From contig NC_079369.1 of the NCBI RefSeq assembly GCF_021018895.1, positions 6,609,194 to 6,673,193 of the forward strand: DNA of 64,000 bases. The letters are read 5' to 3'. Positions 47,701-58,125 of this stretch are shown here, piece by piece (the stretch's first letter is position 1; each line of letters begins with the position of its first letter). The stretch comes from Seriola aureovittata (lineage: Eukaryota; Chordata; Actinopteri; Carangiformes; Carangidae). A program made the position numbers and the translations under genes. Under the pieces are notes generated by a model. It made no database searches. It saw nothing but the letters and a program-made list of their open reading frames with translations, and was not told the origin of the DNA.

Positions 47701-49217
47701 CTATAAACTACTGGTCTCACCAGATAGTCTGCAACAGCAAAACCTCTGCTTCTATTTATCAAACTAAAATGATTCCAAATTGATCTTTTGAGGCTCTGAC
47801 TTGGTACGGCGCAAGGCAGCACAGACCCACAGATGAGCACGACAATCAGAAATCCAACAGTCCTGTTTGTCCCACAAAAAAACAACCTTGTGAACATGTC
47901 TTCAATATCCTCATCTGCTCTACGCTAGATTCCTGCTAGGTGTTTAGATTGTGTTAAGTGTTTACCATCTGTGGTGAGCCAGTTGTTCTGAAGGTTGAAA
48001 GTCTCGAGCTGATGTAGGTGGGAAATGTGCTCCACTGTTATCTCCTCAATTTTGTTGTTCTGGTATCAGGAGACAAAACACAGACAGAAAATACAGGAGT
48101 TTTGCACTGATAACTCCCCATTTTCTGAGCTGAATTAAAAAATATATATGTGTATGATGTATATGGCTCAATCCCATTTCACCCCTTGCCCCTAGCCCTC
48201 TGTTTTGTGCGGTCACGTTTAGGCGTAGGGTGTCCCGATTCTTGTTGAGTTGGAGGGGTAGGGTGAAGTGTAAGAGCTAACTGGCCCTTCAAACCAAGAC
48301 TTTTCAGGGGCACACTTCAAACAGAGTGCTATGAGATATTTCCCCAAATGCTTTCCGACTCACCGGCAAGATTGTTGCGTAACTGACCCAAGCGACCAAG
48401 GAAACTGACATATTAAATTTTCTCCGTTAATAAAGATTTAAAAATTACGACAACCATTGTATTGTCTTAGATTAATGTTGTTTCAATGACTTATGGTCCT
48501 CTTCTTCATAAAAGCCACAAAAATGCTGCTCTCCAACCCCATTTGATGGCATCCAGCGGCGAGTTTGCTGAACTTTACCGCTTTCATTTCAGTGCAGACT
48601 GTCATGCCTGCCTACAGAGCATCACTAACAATAGCCTGGTAATATAGCAGTGTTTTTTCTTTCTTTTTCAAATGATCGATGAAATTGAAGTTGTGAAAGA
48701 ATTACGTTTGTCCGTGATTTTCACATTTTGACGGCATGTTGAATCTGCGGCAAAAACACGTTGCGTCTGCTCATGTGAAAACCATCGGAGACTACTGCTG
48801 ATGATTCACGTTCTTAAAGGGGTGTCCCATTTTGTAGGGGCAGATTTCAACCATTACCCCTTGTAACTCAGTTCCATGGGGCAGGGGGCAAGTGGTAGGG
48901 GTAAAAATTAGAAATGGGATTGGGCCTATGTCCATGTGTGTGTGAAAGACCTGTAGAGAGAGCTGGCGGGTTTTATCAGACAACTCATCGGGGAACTCGG
49001 TGAGGTCAACTCCAGCACAGTCCACTGCCCCCTCTGCTGTACAGCTACACTCTGGCGGACATAGGACCGGATCAGATTTCGTCACCACTGTTGTGATGTT
49101 GGTCTCCTCTCCCTCCTCCTCTTCCACTGGTTCAAGGGGGGCCTGGCAACGCACCAAAACCGAGGCCAAGAGCAGCACACTCAGGGCCCGTAGGATGGAA
49201 TGCTTGGGAAAGGCCAT
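38165..49217 (-). CDS. podn: Podocan, secreted small leucine-rich repeat proteoglycan
   Basis: Extracellular-matrix protein of the class V SLRP group; in mammals it binds collagen and restrains smooth-muscle growth. Coding exons, 5' to 3': 49217-48951, 48059-47966, 46664-46600, 42993-42884, 42805-42649, 42470-42355, 42165-41952, 41790-41347, 40099-39951, 38306-38165. They total 1,758 bp, 585 residues plus stop. Residues 1 to about 24 are a signal peptide, 31-38 an acidic run, 40-42 a sequon, and C53-x3-C57-x-C59-x7-C67 the N-terminal cysteine cluster with the spacing of human podocan. From about 85 onward tandem leucine-rich repeats fill the protein, several with LxxNxL cores and further sequons (NAS, NET, NLS). 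The long poly-Glu tail of the human protein is absent; this one ends [11 protein letters not shown]. The start is the ATG before the signal peptide; an upstream in-frame ATG lies in the presumed intron. Confidence 0.95.
38693..38725. repeat. (CA)n microsatellite
   Basis: About 33 bp of CA repeat. Confidence 0.93.
39309..39693. mobile_element. TA-flanked Tc1/mariner-type inverted-repeat element (385 bp)
   Basis: The ends gtttgacattttggaaaa and tttcccaaaatgtcaaac are inverted copies differing at one position. Each is bordered by TA, the target duplication of Tc1/mariner elements. Internal phrases such as aagctacag and gctaaactaagctaaccagc mark a family seen again, broken, near 52690-53640. No coding capacity. 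Confidence 0.8.
39951..40099 (-). CDS. podn: podn ninth coding exon
   Basis: Begins [20 protein letters not shown], then [20 protein letters not shown], and ends TPNIKGIFL(R). The acceptor is tgtaattttag and the donor is CCG|gtaagg. Confidence 0.94.
40100..41346. other. podn intron (1.2 kb)
   Basis: No repeat or exon recognised. Overlapping open frames on both strands between 40773 and 41108 have no family resemblance or splice context and are treated as chance. Confidence 0.65.
41347..41790 (-). CDS. podn: podn eighth coding exon (largest, 444 bp)
   Basis: 148 codons in phase 0, about six leucine-rich repeats. It starts [19 protein letters not shown], contains [34 protein letters not shown] and [16 protein letters not shown], and ends WMELSALA. 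The acceptor is ttttcactag and the donor is GCA|gtgagt. Confidence 0.95.
41952..42165 (-). CDS. podn: podn seventh coding exon
   Basis: Begins (S)[19 protein letters not shown], then [18 protein letters not shown], and ends RSIHPAAFQ. The [13 protein letters not shown] stretch is nearly identical to human podocan. The acceptor is cttctggtag and the donor is CAG|gtacat. Confidence 0.94.
42355..42470 (-). CDS. podn: podn sixth coding exon
   Basis: Begins [20 protein letters not shown] and ends NEGMDNETF plus two bases. It contains the NET sequon conserved with mammals. The acceptor is tgttgttacag and the donor is CAG|gtggac. Confidence 0.93.
42649..42805 (-). CDS. podn: podn fifth coding exon
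   Basis: Begins (R)[19 protein letters not shown], carries the sequon NAS and ends [11 protein letters not shown]. Two leucine-rich repeats. The acceptor is ctttgaccag, the donor is AAG|gtacag, and the intron before it is only 78 bp. Confidence 0.93.
42884..42993 (-). CDS. podn: podn fourth coding exon
   Basis: Begins [20 protein letters not shown] and ends GHKPKL(R). The VSADFAAN stretch is close to mammalian podocan. The acceptor is tgcttgcag and the donor is GAG|gtatga. Confidence 0.92.
43130..43780. repeat. Dispersed teleost repeat
   Basis: Phrases such as gtgtttagtgctaattagca, tgctaacaagctgaactaag and catgttagcatgctaatgtt recur widely in fish genomes, as I recall them. The right end abuts the hAT-like copy. 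Exact ends are uncertain. Confidence 0.55.
43784..44160 (+). mobile_element. hAT-like element fragment, copy 1
   Basis: From gtgccatcagggcaagcaag onward it aligns with 45551-46080 in the same orientation. It lacks roughly 170 bp in the middle and the first bases of the terminal repeat. Confidence 0.65.
44279..44326. repeat. GA-rich purine tract
   Basis: A run of gagaaagagagag-type sequence on the + strand, pyrimidine on the podn-sense strand. Confidence 0.9.
45472..45494. repeat. (AATAG)n short tandem repeat
   Basis: Four to five units of aatag. Confidence 0.9.
45547..46090 (+). mobile_element. hAT-like element fragment, copy 2
   Basis: Begins cagtggcgtgccgtcagggc, an end typical of hAT-superfamily inverted repeats (CAGTGGCG). 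It shares cagtgcttgaccagttaaag and gcacattgaggataatcct with copy 1. No matching right-hand terminal repeat was found, so it appears truncated. No transposase frame remains. Confidence 0.65.
46495..46517. repeat. Homopolymer of 23 G
   Basis: An uninterrupted G run preceded by a G-rich stretch (46455-46494). On the podn-sense strand it is a C run beginning about 83 bp after the third coding exon's donor. Confidence 0.95.
46600..46664 (-). CDS. podn: podn third coding exon (65 bp)
   Basis: Encodes (G)[20 protein letters not shown] and a final K, matching the LANNK segment of podocan. The acceptor is tctgtttgcag and the donor is AAG|gtgagt. Confidence 0.9.
46665..47965. other. podn intron (1.3 kb)
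   Basis: Contains a short interspersed-repeat end at about 46840-46880 (gatagatactttatttatcc followed by cctaggggaaattc, a phrase common in fish genomes). Otherwise featureless. Confidence 0.65.
47966..48059 (-). CDS. podn: podn second coding exon
   Basis: Begins [20 protein letters not shown] and ends NNWLTTD(G), the first full leucine-rich repeat. The acceptor is ctgataccag and the donor is ATG|gtaaac. It ends with one base of a glycine codon. Confidence 0.9.
48060..48950. other. First podn coding-region intron (891 bp)
   Basis: Almost entirely occupied by the element at 48165-48926. Only about 24 bp of original intron remains at its 5' end and about 105 bp at its 3' end. Confidence 0.75.
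48165..48926. mobile_element. 762-bp TAT-flanked inverted-repeat DNA element
   Basis: The ends ggctcaatcccatttc and gaaatgggattgggcc are inverted copies with one mismatch in 16. The element is bordered by tat on both sides (48162-48164 and 48927-48929), a 3-bp duplication as made by PIF/Harbinger-type elements. GGGTA-like words follow the ends on both sides. No transposase. The superfamily is inferred from duplication length and terminal GG. Confidence 0.8.
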
Positions 49218-49235
49218 GTCCACTGCTGAGCTCTC
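48951..49235 (-). CDS. podn: podn first coding exon
   Basis: 18 bases of 5' UTR then ATG at 49217. Encodes [10 protein letters not shown], a hydrophobic core [11 protein letters not shown], the acidic segment, the cysteine cluster CPPECSC and DKTRQLSLQ. The acceptor is ttttgcaacag. The donor CAG|gtcttt is weak at positions +3 to +5. Residues 1-89. Confidence 0.9.
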
Positions 49236-51541
49236 CTGTTGCAAAAGCACACGGACAATAAAGTTAAAAAATCACGTCATGGAGTATTTTTTGCTCTTGG
49301 GAACAAGGGCTTATAAAAGCTGCAATTTACTACTCTTTGGACATTTGAAGCAGTAGCCAGTGAATTTTTTATACTTTGGGACTTTCTTAATTGAGTGTAT
49401 GTAGTTATAATGGGGGGTGAGTGAGAAGCACCACTGATGGGCTTTCATATAAAATTGTGCAAGTGGCATCTTTCTGTCAGTCACTGCTCCACAGCTTCTG
49501 GTGTGAGACGGTGCGCATCCTGCAAGTCAGTCATTCATGACTAACTCAGCCTGTTTTTTACTACCTGCAAATTGCAGGTATTAACACTGACATATCATCA
49601 CCTTGTGAACAAGTTCATCAGTTTTAGGTGCTGTGGTTGAAAATGACTGACGAGTGATAGTGAACGGAAATAAACTTTTGGGCCTTAAAAACAAAACAAT
49701 GAGCTGAAAGAGGCTAAAGTACGAGTGAAGTGAGAGGAACTGCAGTTTATGAGTTAGTGATAATTCTCTCTGGGTTCATCTCTATGGGTGACATTCTTTT
49801 GATAATGCAATTCATTCGGTATGAGGGAAGCTTTCTACAAATAAGATCATTTGATGAATTTCTACAAGTTCAAATCTTATACTAGGTATGATTTTATGAA
49901 GCCGTCAAGTGTCAAATGTAGTTGTGTAATTTCAATGAATAGATGTCACATCTGCCTCAGTTGATTTTGGATGGCAGAAAAAGTGTAACTGAAACTGTCA
50001 GGTCAATATATTGACCAGTAACTACATGGACATGGATTAAGTTTGTTTGTAATTTAAACAGGTGAGCCACCTGTTCACTCACCTGAAGCTATAGTCACAC
50101 ACTCATTCATGAAGATAGAGATAGATCCAACTTAGCGCACAGCTACATTTCAAACACTGCAAGTTCCTTTTGCTGAGCATGATCTAAACCGCAGCAAAGC
50201 TAGTCAGATGCATAGAGACACACTAAACCCAATATGTTTAGAGAACAGCTGACATAGAACAAACTGTATACTGGTATAAACTAAATCTGTATAAGAGATT
50301 CAGAGAATTGTCAAAGCTCAAAGCTAGGTCAGTAAATCTAGAGAGTAAAATTCAGCTACAAATGTGACCCTTTTTTTTCTCTCAAGTGTGCCAATTTTAT
50401 GGAAGTGCAATGCTAAAGGAACGGAATACCCTTTCAAAGAGAGGAAGACACACATGTAGCTATCTGCCTTCCAGTTTCATTTACACTATGGACAAGGACT
50501 GCATCATTTCATTTCAAATCTTTTCAATCTGCCAACCTTAATCCCTCCCTGCGGTGCCATTTCTAACTGGTGTATGGAAAAAAATAGTATCCTTACATCT
50601 AAATATGAATTCAACTGATGGAGGATTTACATCATTTACGCACCAGGCCAACAACAAAAGACAGTCGTCTCTCTGCTCCTTCTCTCTGCTGTGTCTGAAG
50701 CTTCAGTCTTCACTGCAAGGGCTAATTTGAAAAAAGAAAATAAGCATCACCCTGGCAGCTTACTCTGTTTGCTTTCCAAACATTTCACACACATGCCTTC
50801 AGAAAAATCAAATCTACAGTTTTAAATTAAATAAAAATAATGTGAATCTAGCCCTCCGCAATCGGCTGAGCAGTGTTTGTATGACGCTAGTGTTTTGCAA
50901 TGACCTGAAAAAGCCCTCTAATCATTTCCACCAATGTTGATAGAAATATTCCAAGTGGGCACTCAGGGCAGCTCTCAAGGCAAAAGTCTAAAAGCCATCC
51001 ATCAGAAGAGCCTTCTCTGCTTGTCGCACAACAGCTACCAGAGGGACTGTGGCAAACACGCACACACACACACACAAGTGGATGCACACAGCAGCAGAAA
51101 ATCCACACAGCAGCATGCATACACCCACAGCAAATGAAAAATAAAAGCCTGTGCACTTGCCTGCACTTATTGCACAATGTCAACCCTTGCTAGAATGAAA
51201 ACATCATAGCATCCAGGGGTCAGAGAGGAGTTTACAGCCTTCACTAAGTCAACAACAATCTCATGTTACCTTATTATTTAAGGGCTTGAAGGGAAAATGC
51301 ACTGAGTATCTTAAAAGTCATCATATTGTTTTCATTTTGTTCTACTCTCTCAGCTGAGCAGAGGTTGTGAGGTGGCTATGCTGCACTGTTAAGTAGTCCG
51401 GATCATCATGCCAGAAATGTCATGCATGGATGAATGACGCCGACACTTTAAGCTCAACTCCATATAACATTGCAGCCATCTGTAAAACATGCAGCAGTAA
51501 AGTCTGCAAAAGCAACGTTCTGGTCTACTACTGTACTTTAC

Positions 51542-51650
51542 CCGTTCCCAACGATGTTTGCTGAAATGCACTGAAGTCTGACGTCCAGTCCAAACACAGG
51601 CTGTCCCATAGCAGGCGAGGAGTCACACAGCCGCACCAGATACCCTCCAG
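51542..51650 (-). other. podn: Candidate 5' non-coding exon of podn
   Basis: On the - strand a good splice donor CGG|gtaaag ends at 51542, in phase-free sequence between the first coding exon's acceptor and a long pyrimidine tract (purines at 51653-51760 on the + strand) that could mark a promoter. No TATA box or start site was identified. The upstream limit given is arbitrary. Confidence 0.25.
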
Positions 51651-51652
51651 AT

Positions 51653-51760
51653 GTGAGAGAGAAGTGGGAGTGGGAGAGAAAGTTAGAAGAAAGAAAGGAA
51701 AGAGAACAGGCGAGAGTGAAAAGGAAGGGAGTGAGTAAGAGAGACAGCTCTGACCTGACT
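51653..51760. repeat. Purine-rich GA tract
   Basis: Mostly A and G on the + strand with aggaaag and gagag words. It could form a DNase-sensitive or promoter-associated tract for podn on the other strand, but this is not shown. Confidence 0.7.
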
Positions 51761-52689
51761 GGGAGCCAAAAACAAATTCTTTCCTTTTTTTCTCATATTT
51801 TTTTCCCAAGTATTGATTTTTTTCCCCCTCAATGTAGCTGGTCTTTCCAGTTTAAATGAAATGAGTTTGAGCTGTTATAGCTTGGTTTGGTAAAAATTCC
51901 TCTACATGCAACAAAACCTTTCCAACCTACATGATTCATCTGAGATGATAAACATTCTGCAGACTTGGGACAAGAAACACTTGGATGCACTTAAAGATCA
52001 CATCCCTTCAAACAGGGTGGCTGTGTCTTGGATTTTCAAAAATTAAAACAGCTAAAAAACACTCTTGTTCTTCAGAAGATACTGAATCTTAAACATCTGT
52101 AGTGCAGATTATTGAGCTATAGAGTTGAAATATGTTCTGAGATACCTTTCATTTGGGGAAGACACATAAGTCATCCTAAACACTCTTATAATAAAGTAAG
52201 AAGTGGAAGAGTAGCCTGCCAAAAAGAGGTGTCAGCATGTGATCTAATGTCCTACGTGTTTCTGGATTAGGCCTCTTTTTCAACAAGCCCACCTCCCATT
52301 AGGCACAGTGTGTGAACATCTGCTACCATTACGATGCATTAGCACAGTTCACTGAACTTCAGATTTACAGGCGGAAGTGTTTTGGGATGATTCATCAACA
52401 CAAAATGTATTTCAAGTGCATTTGTCTCTTAGTTTTTTTTACTTTTCTGATTCCTTTCTTATCAGCTTCACATTGATAAATAATTAGCCTTATTTCTCAT
52501 CTTTACTTCCTCAGCTGATTTTGTTTTTTGTATGTAAGGCATTCAAATAAAACAGCTTAAAAAAAACAGAGGACATGCACACTGCCCTACAGAATCTAAA
52601 ACATGTTAACTCCAAGGTACTATAGAATATTAATAATATTTTTTATGTGTATTTTAACCATCTAAAAATTGTGTGGTAGAAATGTTGTA

Positions 52690-53640
52690 ACTTTACCATT
52701 ATACTTCAACATTTCGGGAAAGTTAGATGAGAAGATAAATATCCCTCATGTGGCTGTAAAGTACATATGAAGCTACAGTCAGCAGCTGGTTAGCTTAGCT
52801 TACCGTTATGACTGGAGGGGAGCAGCTAGCTTGGCCAAAGTTAACAAAGCTTACTTGTTAATTGAGTAGTATCGAACGAGAGGGAGTGATGTTGTACTGA
52901 GTATCAGCACGGCTGTGGTTCGGTCATAGGTACAAAGCCGAAGGCCGAAGACAATCAATCAGCTAGCTGCTTTATACAACAGTTCCACGAGCGTCATATT
53001 AGTTAAATAAGCAGCAACAGATTATGATTTGTTTGATAATTTTATCATTTATTCGGCTACGCCAACACAAATAGTTCCGCAACTGGACTGTTACTGGACT
53101 CTTGCTAAGTAACATCCTGACCTGCACAGTGCACACTAGCTTGCTACCTTGTCCACACGTTACCTCAGGTGTGCGCTGAAGTATCCAGGCTTCTTACCTT
53201 CATCCTCTTCTGACGACCATACACATTTTAATTCAAATGTTATTTCTTGAAATATATTCATCTTTGCAAAGTTTGCTACAATCTAAGATGGATAACGACT
53301 GTTAATGTAACCCTGATTAACGGTTAATAGAACACCTGTGAAGCGGAGTGATACATAGTTAAAAGTCCCAGTGCAGTTGTACTCTATATCGGCGCTCATG
53401 GAATGACTCTCGTCCAATCAAATTTCTTGGTCGGAACTACCTTCTGTATAACATGTTATATTTTCTGCTTTATCTTTGGCCAGGAGCAGTGAATTCAAGA
53501 CCCCCCTCCCCCCCCTGCTTACTACCTAACAATTCAGAGTGACAGACAGGCTAGTTGTTTCCCCCTGTTTTCTGTCTTTATGCTAAGCTATGCTAACCGC
53601 CTGGTGGTTATAGCTTTACGGTAACTGTATGGAAATTAGG
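52690..53640. mobile_element. Palindromic repeat split by a possible nested insertion
   Basis: The left arm (52690-52868) contains aagctacagtcagcagctgg and gttagcttagcttaccg. The right arm (53440-53640) contains cagacaggctagttgtttcc and gctaagctatgctaacc, the reverse-complement half of the same family as 39309-39693. Between them about 550 bp (52869-53430) unrelated to the family is present, edged by a short inverted acgagag (52876-52882) and ctctcgt (53407-53413). Confidence 0.5.
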
Positions 53641-56600
53641 TAAGCAGCGGCTCCTAGCTCTCTGACTCTATTTCTTAGTTCAATACCATTTTATTGCAAT
53701 ATTCTTTTGTGTCCTTTTGTCTATTGTGTGTTTTTGCTGCTTTCACTGATCAGGAATAGCTCTCCAAATTTTGTTTTATATTTTTTTTTGTACAATTAAA
53801 ATAAAGGCAAGAATGAATGAAAATAAAGGCTTTCTATTCTATTAGTCTTCTCAGCAAGAACACAAATAAGCAATAAGCCTTTCCTAAAATGTTAATCAAT
53901 TTACTGTATTTCTGTGAAAACAGCATGTAAAATTAGCACCCATGCAAAATGAAAACGGTGTCAGAAACATTTGTTCTCAACTGAAAATTATGGTATACAA
54001 TTTGATGAATTGTTGATATCATATGCACAAAAACACGATGGACTAAAAAAAATGTTTAGTTGATGTTAAATACTTTTGATTAATGGTGAAAAATCATGTA
54101 TTGCATTTTTGTAACATTTCATTTGTAATATGATATTAGGTGGTAAGAGTTGCTATTCAGATACAGTGACCAGATTAGTTAGAAAAGTTATATATTAACA
54201 ACACTGGGACCCTCTCAGGAGCATGTGAATGCAACATCTCTTCCACAGTCCACTGTATTCAATCAATCCAGGTCATTCCCTTGAGTGAGAGTTCCTTCCC
54301 ACCTGATTTTGTTCTTGGTAATAAATCCCTATGCTCCTCATGTAAAGACACTGGTAATACTTTATGTGTCCCTTATTTTCCAAGATACCATCTGGTATTT
54401 AACAGCTGATGGTCTGGACATTTCATGAAAAGGGCAATGTAATTTGGCACTTAATAAGGGGAAATGGATTGCAATTGTTGAAAAAAGGTTCCTAAGAGTC
54501 TGTTTTATATTGACATAATATAAACCTCTGTAGGTTCCTCCATTAGAGATCGGTATGTGAAAATTGCCTAGAGCCAACAATAGTGAAAAAAAAGTGAGAA
54601 ATTCATTAAGATCCCTTCAGGGATATCTACACAATCTGCTTATCCATCAGTTATTTCAGCATTTATGTTGTATGAAATTTAAAACTGAGAAAATATTTTG
54701 TTTTCATTAACTGGATCATCTAGAAGTGGCTTCTAGTATTTTTTTCTAAACTGTAGATCTCCCTCTTTCCTTCCTCTTTCTACTGGAACTGCAGCCACCA
54801 ACTACAGACAAGAATGAAGACAGTTGGAGTGGGGTGGAGGATACTAGGCCGCTTCCGGTTACAGTGAGTCTGGGGTTTTTTTTGAGTCTCACTCTCTGAT
54901 CACGTCTGCTGAACTGCTGTTTTCAGGCCGACAGAGAGACAGACCTCGGTTCATGGCCTTGAATTCCTTACTGAAACTTGAGAAAACAAGCTCCGGTCCA
55001 TGTTCTCGTTACTACTCATCGTATTATTTGGCAGACTGTTTTCCCCTAGAGACGATCTCTGGTCATTTATAAATGTTTCCACTGTTTCAGTAAAGACATC
55101 TTCAAACAACTTTCTCAAAGCAACGGCCGTTCCAACAGACTCATTTTACAACTCTTGTGAACAGGTTGCGGTTTATGTTTGATCTCATTCTACGGGACAC
55201 AACACAGAACAGCAGGGATTGTGTCTGCCATTTTACAGATCAGTAGGGAACCCTTTATTTTTAGGAGAAAATGAAAATTATTTGATACCTACACTGTTGC
55301 CTCTGCTGTGTTTATGTAATAAATGCACAAACAGACCCTGCATGAAGAGTTTTTGTTTACACTTTCTATCAATTAGAGCTGGGATATCGCCTTTTCTTTT
55401 TGTCTACATTCTTATAAACTAATCCATTTAATTTTTACTTGAAGAAACCATTTTTCACTGAGCACAGCTCTTAAAAGGGCGGCTCTTTTGCCTCATGTAA
55501 AACCAGAACATGAAACAAGGATTCAAGTCCCACCCAGAGTGTGTTTGTAATATGAAATGTGTCCAATAAAGCCCCATAGCTGCTGCTCTTAGTCATCGCT
55601 AACAAACCGACACTGCAAATCACATAAGTGTGACATTTATTACAGGATGCAGTAAATAGGTTTGTGTACTATAATGTAATCAAGGAAATTCACTTGTTTG
55701 TTGTTGAGGAGAGAGATTTTTTTTTGTTTGGTAATTATTGCTGCGCCAGTTCTTTCTCTGCTTCTTCTAAACAAACCCCTGAGTTTCTTTAGAAACGTAC
55801 AACACAGCACATCTTTCAGCAGGTAATTATTTTCCAGGGTAGTAATAATTGGTGAATAACATGATGAATCACTGCTACATTATGTAACAGGGTTGTGGTG
55901 ACATTAGGGCAAGCAGAAACGCAACTTTATATTATTAGAGGGGCATGTCACTGATTTATTATTCCACAAAGTTGAAAGACTTACATATTAAAGATTTAAA
56001 AAAGAATGGTCAGAATTGATGCAGCTGTGACCGGTGCAATCAGTTCACTGATTAAAAAGTACAAGTAAACTTCTAACATTTATTTATTTCTTTACTGTGA
56101 ACTTTTAAATTAATCAATTATGCTATTCACATGGAAATTAGAGCAATTAACATTATTCTTCTTGTTAACCATGTTTTGAATATGAGTTTGAAACAAATAG
56201 TCCAACATTTCTAATCAAATATAAAATGTTCCATTGCGAAATAAAAGGGAAGAAATAAGACATTATTACACTTATGAAATCTCATACTCAAAAAGCAGTC
56301 ATTAGTGACCAATGAAACAACCCCAGTGTGACTACAGAGTAAGACCCACAAAACTACGAGAGCCAAGCCAAAGCTGCAGTGGAATCTGGGTCAGAGCTAG
56401 TTAACAGATTTGTCTTTTAGCCACGCTCCTCCATTTACAAAGGAAAAACTACAGCGTGGCAGTCTGGAACCAGGTCGCTGCCGTGTTGGAAAACAGCAAA
56501 GTCCTCCAGAATGGGAACATATGTAGGCTCAGCCAACTTGACAGTGACATCCAAGTGCTGTCGCATCTGAACAGAGGCTCGTTATTGTGGAAGGTCACAC

Positions 56601-57550
56601 TAATACAACCTCAAACAGGCCCTTGAATTGTGTGGGAGGTGCATGTTAATATCTTGTGGAGCCAGGAGTGTGTTCATGTGAATTTAATGTCTACAACTCA
56701 CACTGAATAAACACTGAACCTTATGTTAGGACATCTGGCCAATATTTCCATTTTAACATCCATAAACTCAACATTACCATCATAAGGAGCCTTCATCTTA
56801 AACACACAGGGCCAGCATGTTGTTAAATCCATTTTTATGTGCAAGTTCACAGATAAAATGTTCTGGGCATTTTGTTTGTCTGCAACGTGATTAGAAACAT
56901 AAAGTCAACATCAATTAGTCAAGGGTGTGCGCTAGATACTGTTCCTGCTTAACAAAAACAAACACAAGTGAAGACCACCCCAATGGACCTTGGAGCACAG
57001 ACAAATTTATTAAGTAGAAATCTTTTGGAGATTAATACAATAATGATACTGCAGCAGAAAATTACACCCCCCTCCACTGAAATGTTGGGTGGCCACAGTG
57101 AAAGACATTTTCTGTGTTGTGGGCTGAAAACTTAAAATCTGAGACAAGGAGGCACTTAGACTGTTGTGTCCATGATTGTGGAAAATGACATCAATCTGCT
57201 CTACTCAAAACATTTCCAGACATAATACATTTAAAGATTTCATTAGCAACAGGTATTGGAAATTTATTGAAAAGTGGACATGAACTGAATTAGTATCACG
57301 AAGTAGGAGCACCTGTCTCTACTCTAGTGTACTGACAGTATTATCGTGAGAGGGCCCGCAGGCAGGGACTTGATTAGAGAATTAAAAAACAATCTATCTT
57401 ATTCTCCAGTTAGCTTGGCGGGGCTGCTGACTAATCCCCTGTTCAGTCAGTGAGGTCACTAGTAGGAAAAGTGGTTCAGTCCAGTGATGAGAAGGTTCAT
57501 AACCCTGTAACATTCATCTGAGACCAGACCTGCTGTTAAATTATTTGTGG

Positions 57551-57556
57551 TTTATT
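57551..57556 (-). terminator. scp2: Candidate polyadenylation signal for scp2
   Basis: AATAAA on the - strand 48 bp downstream of the stop codon. Others occur near 57260 and 57006-57011, so a longer 3' UTR is possible. Confidence 0.4.
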
Positions 57557-57603
57557 CTATTCAGTGTTCAGAGGTGTAGTTACAGCTAGCTCCAATGTCT
57601 CAT

Positions 57604-57699
57604 CTACAGCTTGGCTTTGCCAGGTTGCAGCTGCAGGTTTTGAAGCTTCATGGCCAGTCCCATGTTTCCTGTGATCTTCAGCTTGCCCTGGAAAAACGC
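57604..57699 (-). CDS. scp2: scp2 last coding exon
   Basis: Encodes [20 protein letters not shown], then [11 protein letters not shown] and TAG. The acceptor is tctgatccgcag. An AATAAA for the 3' end lies at 57556-57551, about 48 bases after the stop. Confidence 0.96.
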   Translation of the reverse strand, partial: AFFQGKLKITGNMGLAMKLQNLQLQPGKAKL

Positions 57700-58094
57700 C
57701 TGCGGATCAGAAAGGGTGAAAAATGTCATACAGACAGTTCAGGATCTGAAGTGCGGTTCAGTCTGTGTTGGAGAGAAATACTTGCTGCTGGTTTAAAGAG
57801 TTACCATGAGAGATTAACTCAACCCAGGGAAAGTGGGGCAACGGCAACAACCGCTTATAACTATCAGAAAACTGCACAGCAGCCAGGCACAGTATACATA
57901 GAATTAGAAAAATGAATGTGGACAGGAATGAAGAAGGAGGTAATAACTCAACCACTCTAAGAGTGCAGAAATTCTTTATGACAAATTGAATAACTGAAAT
58001 TATTTTTTTGCCTTTGTATGAAAAACATGCAAAAAGAAAACCTGTCCAAATTTCAAAATGATGGGGGCTAAATCAGAGCATTCATTCCTTAACG

Positions 58095-58125
<31 letters not shown>

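Larger units (their letters stand above)
49236..57603. other. podn 5' side and intergenic DNA to the scp2 3' end
   Basis: The podn 5' non-coding exon(s) and promoter must lie here; one candidate exon is listed separately. A CA-rich patch lies near 51058-51076. The broken palindromic repeat lies at about 52690-53640. No further gene was recognised on either strand; the open frames are short and without homology. Confidence 0.6.

Noticed and set aside
48792..48950. Extension of the first podn coding exon past 48951
   Set aside because: The open frame continues into the inverted-repeat element, whereas stopping at CAG|gt joins in phase to the next leucine-rich repeat exactly as in mammalian podocan.
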